A DNA stretch of 64,000 nt. Origin: Acidovorax sp. A1169 (GTDB taxonomy: Bacteria; Pseudomonadota; Gammaproteobacteria; Burkholderiales; Burkholderiaceae_C). Each line of letters begins with the position of its first letter. Position 1 is the stretch's first letter. The notes under the pieces were generated by a model. That model ran no database searches and had not been told where the DNA came from. It was given only the letters and a program-made list of their open reading frames with translations. Made by a program: the position numbers and the translations under genes. This document shows positions 34,916-42,449 of the stretch, in pieces. The DNA is taken from contig NZ_JAUZDX010000013.1 in assembly GCF_030704685.1 (NCBI RefSeq), forward strand, positions 124,001-188,000, written 5' to 3'.

Positions 34916-35169
34916 ATAAAGATGCAATGTGCCAATGCGAAATCCGCCAAGTGGGTCGTTTTGACGGCTGGGATGACTTTGACGAATTTATCACCGTCTT
35001 GAACGGGGAACCCTCGCTAGTCCCTGCACGTGTCGCTCAACCCGACTCCTATGTGGGCCTGGTCGAACGTTGGTACCAATGTTCGGCCTGCGCGACGATG
35101 TGGCGATTGGTAGAGCCGGACCCCCCCTTCGAAGGACTGTGGCAGAAGGTCGATTCTCCGCAGCCGTGA
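34912..35169 (+). CDS. Probable immunity protein of unit 1
   Basis: 85 residues (MNKDAMCQCEIRQVGRFDGW ... WQKVDSPQP). The ATG at 34912 overlaps the stop of the 1265-residue gene (ATGA), the usual coupling of toxin and immunity genes. A Met 27 bases upstream in the same frame lies inside the toxin gene and is less likely. Two Cys pairs (CQC near the start, WYQCSACATMW near residue 57) could bind a metal. The base composition is visibly less GC-biased than the flanking genes, as is common for immunity genes. No family recognised; the immunity role is inferred from position. Confidence 0.65.
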   Translation: MNKDAMCQCEIRQVGRFDGWDDFDEFITVLNGEPSLVPARVAQPDSYVGLVERWYQCSACATMWRLVEPDPPFEGLWQKVDSPQP

Positions 35170-35334
35170 AGGTAGCTTGCTTGGTCTGCCAAAGTACAAC
35201 CCATCTACGCCGCAAGTACCAAGCTCTCTAACAGCTTGTACCTATTGGCAGAGCGTCGAGGCCGTGGGTGATTGCCACCCAGGCCGACCTCAAGGCGTAC
35301 AGCGACTTGCCCGGTCCAGCCCCCAGCCCCCGCG

Positions 35335-35502
35335 CCCATAGATGCACAGATCCAGGCCCTGGACTCCGGCATGCTCGTCGTCGGCGGCGACCAGGCCACC
35401 ATCTTGGCGCACCTGCAGGCTGGCGGCGTGCGCGGTGCCGAACCATTCGCGGGTGTGACCCTGGTGCCTGTGGACCAGGCGGCACTGGCACAGCAGGTGC
35501 TA
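35335..35502 (+). repeat. Module type A, copy 2 (in unit 2)
   Basis: PIDAQIQALDSGMLVVGGDQ and onward, nearly identical to copy 1. It marks the 5' limit of homology between unit 2 and unit 1 and is the probable recombination point. Confidence 0.8.
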
Positions 35503-35737
35503 AGCCTCCCTGCAACGGGCGCTGCACCGACCGGCAGGCTATCCGAGCCAGGCTCTTCGGTGCCAGATGGCGGCGATGGGCAGGTTGCGAAAAGGCGCAT
35601 GTCTGATGACGTGCAGGACAACTTGGAGGCGAAACCACGAGGGGATGCTGGCGCCTTCTTTCCCCGCAACTTTGCCGACGCCGGCGAAGCGCTTCAGGCA
35701 TCAGCCGAAGAAGACCATCCCGACTACACTTTGCACG

Positions 35738-36160
35738 ATGACCGAGTACCAAGCTCCTCAACCGGACCCAGTGACGGGGATCGTACGCATGCCGTTTCAT
35801 CGGATGCTGCCACCCCTGTCATTTTGCGGAGGATGGGAAAACAGGGAGTCGCGCTACGAGACGCGCGGCTTCCTGATCTGGGAGCAGGACGGGCAAGAAG
35901 CGGCTCCCCCGACCCTGACCGCGCTATCGCAGCCCACCCACGGAACGGCAAGGACCGCCTGTCAGCACGCGAGCCTGCCCAGCCAGACGATGGATACAGC
36001 GTTGGCACAGCGTACTTGGCAAAAGGCGCCGTTGGCGGACCTCGCGGTGGAGGATCCCACCAAAGAGACTTCACGGCACCCCGGGCCACTCTTGTGGGAC
36101 TTGGAATCGCCGAGCGCATCGCCGTTGCCGGCAGCCAGGCCCTTATCGGTGAGCGGGTAG
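35738..36160 (+). CDS. Alternative-frame ORF inside unit 2, possible overprinted or relic small gene
   Basis: 140 residues from ATG 35738 (MTEYQAPQPDPVTGIVRMPF, then HRMLPPLSFCGGWENRESRY, ETRGFLIWEQDG). Locally this frame looks more protein-like than the cassette frame, which is low-complexity here. Similar text in the same relative frame recurs at 37.37-37.60 kb (FCGGMEEHPYHVGPPLSWDL) and 48.66-48.77 kb (LCGGVVEHPYRVEPPLSWDL). It may be an old immunity gene trapped in the cassette, or chance. No ribosome site is seen. Confidence 0.3.
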   Translation: MTEYQAPQPDPVTGIVRMPFHRMLPPLSFCGGWENRESRYETRGFLIWEQDGQEAAPPTLTALSQPTHGTARTACQHASLPSQTMDTALAQRTWQKAPLADLAVEDPTKETSRHPGPLLWDLESPSASPLPAARPLSVSG

Positions 36161-37044
36161 ATTCGCCAGAGCACCTGGCAGAGCTTGCGCAGGTCTACCG
36201 GGATCCCCGGTACGAAACGTTTCGGGTTTTCTTCATCAAAGACGGCAAGGTGGTGCATGCCACGGGTGTGAGTGCGCGCCTGCCCGCCAGAACGCCGATG
36301 GTGCCTGCGGGCATGACTGAGGCACAGTACCTTGCGCAGTTCCGCGAGGGCATGCGCCGTACCGGGGCCCAAGGCTACTACATTCTGCACAACCATCCAT
36401 CGGGCAATCCGCACCCAAGCCCCGAGGATCTTGAGCTGACAGAGCACCTTGCCCGGCAGGTGCCAGGGATGCTCGCGCATGTGGTCATCAACAGCAATAA
36501 GTACGCGGTTGTCACGCCGCAAGATGCAGCGCAACGGGCGGCGCCCGAAGCGATGGTTCACCTGAAACACTTTGGCCCTGACATGCTGCTTCGGGCAAGC
36601 AAGCCGATGGCAGCTCTGGGCGAGACTATCCAATCATCAGATGCACTGGCGATGGTGGGCAAGTCCATGCAAAAGCCGGGCTGGATCACATTGGTTGGCA
36701 TTGGTTCTGACAGCCGCGTTCGGGCCATCGCAGAAGCCCCCTCAAACATTTTCGCGCGCAGCCCCGCCTACCTGGCAGCCTCGGTCCGCAGATTCTCCCG
36801 AATGTCGGGGTCTGCCCAGGTGTTTGCGGTAGGCGATGCCGGCGATATCAACAACAGCCCGGTGCGCCGGGCTGTCGAGGCAGGCATCCTGCGAGACGCC
36901 GTGACTGACTTGGGGCAATCGTTGGCCGAGGGGGGACGCATGCCCGCAAGGCGCAACGACCGCGCGCACTTTCGAGACAACACCGAGAGTGCCAATGGAC
37001 AGCAACCAGAGTTCTCCAACGCTCACCCAACTCCCGCCCCAGTG

Positions 37045-37200
37045 CGCGTGGAAATGCAGCGCGACGGCACGCTGATGGTCAAAGGCGACCCCGCACAGTT
37101 GCAGGAGCGCCTGCGCCAAGGCGGCGTGGACCGCGTGCTGCGGCGCAAAGGCGGCGTGGTTGTCGGGCTCGATCAGGTGGACAAGGCGCGGCAGTTGCTG
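37045..37200 (+). repeat. Module type B, copy 2 (in unit 2)
   Basis: RVEMQRDGTLMVKGDPAQLQ, ERLRQGGVDRVLRRKGGVVV, GLDQVDKARQLL. It lies between the two RadC/JAB domains. Confidence 0.8.
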
Positions 37201-38457
37201 GGCAGCCTGCAGCCTGCGCAACCTCACAATCCTGCACCCAGCCAAGGCAAGCTCGTTGCAGAGAGCTACCGCAGCGGCTACAGTAGTGTCAATGGACGCG
37301 TTCAAGAACCAACCCAGCCCGACGATGGACTCGGACCCACTCAAGGCGACGCCCGAGCGGCCGGCGATGGTGCTTTGCGGCGGGGTGGTGGAGCACCCTT
37401 ACCGCATCGGACCGCCTCTCTCGTGGGAGTCGGATTTGCCGGGCGAATGGAGCCAGCCGACGACCAAGGGAGCAGCCAGGGGATTCTGCGGCGGGATGGA
37501 AGAACATCCCTACCACGTAGGACCGCCGCTCTCGTGGGACTTGGAATCGCCGAGCGAATCGAACGCTCCGGCAGCCAATCCCTCCTTGGCGAGCAAGTAG
37601 ACAGCCCGCAACGCCTGGCCGAGCTGGCCCAGGTGTATCGCGATCCCCGGTTCGAGACGTTCCGGGTTTTCTTTGTCAAGGACGGCGTGGTGGTGCATGC
37701 CACCGGCGTTAGTTCCCGCATGCCTGGCACAGCGCCCATGGCTCCTGCTGGCGTCAGCGAGCAAGAGTATGTGAACCAGATGCGCGACATCAAGCAGAAG
37801 ACTGGGGCGGACTCTTACTACCTGCTGCACAACCATCCGTCGGGCAATCCCACGCCCAGCCCTGAGGACGTTGGACTCACACGCATGCTGGGGGCGCATG
37901 TCCCGGGTCTCGTGGCTCACGTTGTCATCAACAGCAACAAATACGCCGTGATCGACGCTGCGAACCAAGGCAGAGAACCTGCCGACATGGTGCGCTACCA
38001 AGACTTCGGCGAGGACAGGCTGCTCAAGGCCAGCAAGCCCATGGCGGTATTGGGCGAAAAGATGGCTGGGCCAGACGACCTTGCCATCGTGGGCAAGTCC
38101 ATGCAGCGGCCAGGCTGGATCACGCTCATCGGCACCGGCGCAGATGGCAAGGTGCGCGCGATCTCCGAAGCGCCAGCCAGCATCCTCACGCGCAACTATC
38201 CCTACCTGGCGGCCACCGTGCGCCGCTTCATGCGCCAGTCAGGCTCGGGCAGCGTTTTCGCGGTAGGCGACGCGGGCGACATAGGGTCCAAGCCTGTGCG
38301 CGATGCACTGGCTGCGGGCATCCTTCGTGACGCGCTGCCCGATGCAGGGCGCACACTGCACCAGCAGGGCGTGCATACGGGCGGCAAAGGCTTCTCGCTG
38401 ACCCGGGGGCGCCGGGTCGCCGAGGGCGAACCTGGGTCGAGCTCCCCAAGCGCCGTG

Positions 38458-38613
38458 AGCATGCACACGCAGCGCGACGGCACGCTGATGGTCCGAGGCG
38501 ATCCCACACAGTTGCAGGAGCGCCTGCGCCAAGGCGGCGTGGACCGCGCGCTGCGGCGCAAGGGCGGCGTGCTCGTCGGGCTTGACCAAGTGGGCAAAGC
38601 GCGGCAGTTCCTG
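38458..38613 (+). repeat. Module type B, copy 3 (in unit 2)
   Basis: SMHTQRDGTLMVRGDPTQLQ, ERLRQGGVDRALRRKGGVLV, GLDQVGKARQFL. The sequence after it, through the metallopeptidase domain, is almost identical to that after the copy at 44667. Confidence 0.8.
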
Positions 38614-40304
38614 CTGCAGCAGCCGTCAAGCGCCCCAGCCTGGGCAGGCGCCCCTCCCGGCCCTCCCGCCCCTCCCTATCGGGCCAGCAATTCAGCCGCA
38701 GCGCACCAGATCAAGCTTCACAGGCCAGGGGCCTGCCCTCCAAGCCCGCCACCGTGCAGTCCGTGCGCGCCGCAGTGGCCAAGCTCACCATCAGCATGGG
38801 CCTGCTGGCCAACGGCCTCGGCCGTGTGGTGGTGGCCACCTCGGCCGACATCCAGGCGCACTGGGAGCCCCTGGTCGGCAAGGTGGACATGGGCTCGCCG
38901 GATTCGGGCTTGGCGCAAGGTTTCTACGATCCCAATAGCAAGACCGTCTTCCTCATCTCCGACCACATAGAAGCCGGCCAGGAGATGGCTGTGGCCGCGC
39001 ACGAGCTGGTGCACAAGCATGGCAAGGCGGTGCTGGGCAAAGCGAGGTGGAGGCAACTGCACGAGGTGATTGGCAGCTGGGCGAACAGGCCCGAGGGGAG
39101 CCTGGAGCGCCGGGTCTACGACGAGGCCGCAGCGCGCGTGCAGGCTTCGCGGCCGGCCGGAGCGGATGAGACCAGCTACAGCAGCGAAGAACTCTTCCCC
39201 TATGCCGTGCAGGTTGCGATGGAGCTGGGGGTGCAGCCTACGGCGCTGATGCCGGCCAACTCGGTGCAGGGCTGGCTGGCGAGGGTGCGGGCATCGCTGA
39301 AGGACGTGCTCGGCAAGCTGACGGGCAATCCACAGGCTTTTGATGGGCAGGATTTGGTGGACCTGGCGTTTGCGGTGGTGCAACGCGAGAACCCAGCGTA
39401 TCGCGCGCAATCCGAAGCCAGAGCTGTGGAAGAGATCTCACATGAGCGCAACGATCTGCAGTTCAGCCGCGGAGCATCTCGCGCTCCAGACGGCAACTAT
39501 GTTCCCCCACCCATTGAAAACATCGTGCCCGCAGAAATACTGGCCAGCGCACGTGAAACCATTGAGCGCTTGATGCCACTGGCCGTGGAGACTGCCAACA
39601 GCGATCCTCAGGCACTTGCACAAGCAGCGCTGGAGCTGCAGCCCTACCTTGAGCGAGCGGAGCAAGCCAAGCCTGCGTTCGATCAAGCGGTACGTGATGT
39701 GGTCAACGAGGCGGGTGCTTTGGGTGTGCAATTGGCGCCAGTCAAAGGGATCAAGCGCGCCGCCGAGAAGGTGGTACTTGATGGGACATCGGTAGCCGGC
39801 ATCAAGGATCTGTTGAGAGCTACTGTTGTCGTTAGAACTTACGCGGATGCCCAGACTGTTCTGCAAGTCCTAGCAGGCTGAAGAAATACTGTTTTCGGAT
39901 CGGAAATTTGTTCGATTCGAGGGTGTCTTACCCCTTGCCAGCATCAGAAAAGTCGCTTGTAGCGCGTTCTACGAGGTCGAAGATTTTTGGGAAACGCTGG
40001 CCGGGAGGTATTTCTTCAGCCTGCTAGAGAGAAATCTCGATCTGGAGAATGTCAAGAACCGCACTCCTGGAGTTCTCACAAGCGCCATCGGCATTCACAT
40101 CGAGCACAAGGGAGTGCTGCCTTCAGGTTATGCGGATGTGCTGGTGAATCTTGAGTTTGACGGGGTCAAAGCAGAAGTGCAGATCAATGTGCCCGCAATG
40201 TTGTCAGTGAAGGCTGCTGAGGCTCACACCCTCTACGAAATAGAGAGAGTGTTGCCAATGAATTCGCCAGCCAAGCTTGAAGCAAGATTGCAGGCACGCA
40301 GACT

Positions 40305-40538
40305 TCAGGACGCAGCGCGAGCGGCCGCAGCACCATAGAACGCTGCAGACGCGCGGAATCTTTCTTCAGAGATTTCTTCTCCATTGCGAGAGACGGCCAT
40401 ACAGGGAGCCAAGTCACCCAAGTCGGTCACTCTGGCGCACGTACCGTCAGGCATGTAAGCAAAAATGTCACCGCTGTAGGTTTCCTCAAACTTGGTACCT
40501 ACAGGGAACGAACTGGGAAGAGGGAAAGATGATTTCAC
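40305..40538 (-). CDS. Small protein convergent with unit 2, unknown function
   Basis: 77 residues from GTG 40538, with AAAGGAGG nine bases upstream. It reads FPVGTKFEETYSGDIFAYMP, DGTCARVTDLGDLAPCMAVS, RNGEEISEERFRASAAFYGA. The frame also stays open upstream to ATG 40667 and GTG 40682, adding a hydrophobic helix (GALGGLASMWLITLLRVIYL) and giving a possible 120-residue membrane-anchored form. Its 3' end overlaps the end of unit 2 by about 34 bases in convergent orientation. Upstream base composition is AT-rich relative to the surroundings. It could be the immunity partner of the RelA/SpoT-like tail, but antisense placement would be unusual. Confidence 0.4.
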   Translation of the reverse strand: MKSSFPLPSSFPVGTKFEETYSGDIFAYMPDGTCARVTDLGDLAPCMAVSRNGEEISEERFRASAAFYGAAAARAAS

Positions 40539-40544
40539 AAGAAA

Positions 40545-40563
40545 AAGCCTCCTTTGGAGGCTT
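40545..40563. terminator. Hairpin with flanking T-run on the minus strand
   Basis: AAGCCTCC-TTT-GGAGGCTT is a perfect 8-base stem with a 3-base loop. Read on the minus strand it is followed by TTTTCTT, the form of a rho-independent terminator. On that strand the right arm also contains AAGGAGG, the apparent ribosome site of the small gene at 40538, so folding would hide that site. Confidence 0.5.
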
Positions 40564-40689
40564 ATCTTAATATCAAAGTTTATTAAAGACAAGAATTTTT
40601 TCAAATAGATGACTCGCAGCAGGGTAATAAGCCACATAGAAGCGAGCCCTCCCAGGGCACCATACATAGTCCCATCAAGCACGCAATAG

Positions 40690-41995
40690 TTGCCAAACTC
40701 ACCAACAGCTGGGCCTGCTGGCCAACGGCCTCGGCCGCGTGGTGGTGGCCACCTCAGCCGACATCCAGAGGCACTGGGAGCCGCTGGTCGGCAAGGTGGA
40801 CATGGGCTCGCGGGATTTGGGCTTGGCGCAAGGTTTCTATGACCCCCACAGCAAGACCGTCTTCCTCATTGCCGACCACATAGAAACCGGCCAGGAGATG
40901 GCCGTGGCCGCGCACGAGCTGGTGCACAAGCATGGCAAGGCGGTGATGGGCGAAGCAAGGTGGAGGCAACTGCACGAGGTGATTGGCAGTTGGGCGAACA
41001 GGCCCGAGGGCAGCTTGGAGCGCGAGGTCTACGACGAGGCCGCAGCGCGCGTGCAGGGTTCGCGGCCGGCCGGAGCGGATGAGACCAGCTACAGCAGCGA
41101 AGAACTCTTCCCCTATGCCGTGCAGGTTGCGATGGAGCTGGGCGAGCAGCCTACGGCGCTGATGCCGGCCAACTCGGTGCAGGGCTGGCTGGCGCGGGTG
41201 CGCGCATCGCTGCAGACAGCGCTCAACAAGCTGACCAACAACCCGCAGGCGTTTGACGGGCAGGATCTGGTGGACCTGGCGTTTGGCATTGCGCAGCAAG
41301 AACGCGCAGGGGCTGCCCCGGTTCAGTGGCAAGGCGAAGTGGCACGGTCCGCGGGCGGCAGCGCAAGCCCTTCCTCTCCCTCGTCCTCTTCACCGCCCCG
41401 TCCCCTCCAGATGAGCCGCGATACAGGCAAGGACGGTGCGGGGACGGCGAAGGAGAAAGGCCCGCTGGGTTCGGAGGGCAATCCGCGTCCGGTTCCGCTC
41501 ACAGATTTCAAGGTTCGGATAATTGCGGACGACCACCCAAGTAACGCCATTACGATGCTCGTGGACGGAGAGCATGTTGTTTTTTCCGGCATCGAAATAA
41601 AGGATGGCGATCCCATCCTATTTATTGGAAAAAATGGGAAAAAGAAATCAGGAGAGCACATAGTAATCGACGCCCATGGAGTGACAGAGGCGATGCCGAA
41701 GGCAGTGATTTCTTATTACATTGAAACGAAGGGCGCCCCTCCGGTTGGATTTCCGGGAAATTTGACTGATGATAATCGCAAAAATTTCCGAAAAGAGTTC
41801 GACAAACATTGCGCAAGAGATCACATTGGCACAATGGATGATTGGGCGCAGTCCGCAATAAGGGACATATCGTTCGGTAAAGCCAGGCAGAAACTGGGGT
41901 ATGGGGTTTTTGAAATAGAGTTGCTGGGCTTTGTCAATGTCGGTGATTTTAAAAATGTGCCCAAAGAAATAAATGTTATTGCAAGGCGCTATTGA
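40690..41995 (+). pseudogene. Orphan cassette (unit 3): metallopeptidase plus unidentified toxin-like tail
   Basis: Homology to units 2 and 4 starts abruptly near 40690, inside the metallopeptidase domain, with one base missing relative to 44990 (AACAGCTGGG versus AACAGCATGGG). The open frame runs 40739-41995 without a credible start. It carries VVVATSADIQRHWEPLVGKV, the zinc motif HELVHKHGKAVMG, and WANRPEGSLEREVYDEAAAR, then a Ser/Pro linker. A distinct C-terminal domain of about 165 residues (FKVRIIADDHPSNAITMLVD; GEHIVIDAHGVTEAMPKAVI; FGKARQKLGYGVFEIELLGF) is clearly lower in GC. The tail is not recognised. A small gene with a strong ribosome site follows, the order expected of a displaced toxin/immunity cassette. 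Confidence 0.6.
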
Positions 41996-42012
41996 TTTTT
42001 AAAGGAGTTACC

Positions 42013-42297
42013 ATGACGGGGTTGGATGAAGAAGATTTGGAGATGCTGAAGTATTATCTTGGGAGAGACGTTTCCCAGGAGGTAGGGAGCTGTCGTGATT
42101 ACATGGATGTGTACAATCTGCATATCGAGGATTTGCGCGAGCTTGTTCGAAAAAGAGCGGATGTGTATGCAGCGATGTACGTAATGCATCTTCTTGGGAA
42201 GGGGGGGCTTCGGAATGCAAAATTATTTATATGTGATGTTGTTAAAGAGAATGAAAATATTGATGATTGGTTGAGAGATAGTTACCAGGAAGGGTGA
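42013..42297 (+). CDS. Probable immunity protein of unit 3
   Basis: 94 residues from ATG 42013 (MTGLDEEDLEMLKYYLGRDV), with AAAGGAG six bases upstream. A start at 41992 in the same frame overlaps the toxin tail and lacks a ribosome site. The protein is acidic and helical (DLRELVRKRADVYAAMYVMH; LFICDVVKENENIDDWLRDS). It is AT-rich like the preceding toxin-like tail, which suggests that the pair was acquired together. Family not recognised. Confidence 0.65.
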   Translation: MTGLDEEDLEMLKYYLGRDVSQEVGSCRDYMDVYNLHIEDLRELVRKRADVYAAMYVMHLLGKGGLRNAKLFICDVVKENENIDDWLRDSYQEG

Positions 42298-42449
42298 GAT
42301 AATTTTCTGCGAAAGCTATAAGGATGGTCTGCAAAACCCCCATTCGCCAGACCGGCACAGCCTGATGTCGAGCGCAAGGTCACTTGATGCCTGCGTAATC
42401 CGCTTTTTGGGACCGGTTTGACACCGTTTGCAGGCCTGTTTCAGACCTT

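Larger units (their letters stand above)
35272..40338 (+). pseudogene. Orphan cassette (unit 2): modules, two RadC/JAB domains, metallopeptidase, RelA/SpoT-like tail; frameshifted
   Basis: The cassette has no N-terminal region; homology to unit 1 begins at the type A module (35335). The first frame (35272 to about 38650) carries module A, a RadC-type JAB domain (36.08-36.92 kb; LHNHPSGNPHPSPED), module B, a second JAB domain (37.52-38.34 kb; LHNHPSGNPTPSPED) and module B again. Two extra bases near 38649, compared with the matching DNA at 44.85 kb, throw the frame. The next frame (38754-39881) holds a metallopeptidase domain with AAHELVHKHGKAVLG and then RAAEKVVLDGTSVAGIKDLL, RATVVVRTYADAQ. 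A further shift near 39880 leads to GYADVLVNLEFDGVKAEVQI ... EAHTLYEIERVL, ending at 40338. The two last pieces together resemble a RelA/SpoT-like nucleotidyltransferase, here split. As it stands the cassette cannot make one protein. Confidence 0.65.

Noticed and set aside
38640-38770. Programmed ribosomal frameshift in unit 2
   Set aside because: No slippery heptamer is evident, the change is a two-base insertion relative to an intact copy, and the cassette already lacks a start; decay is simpler.
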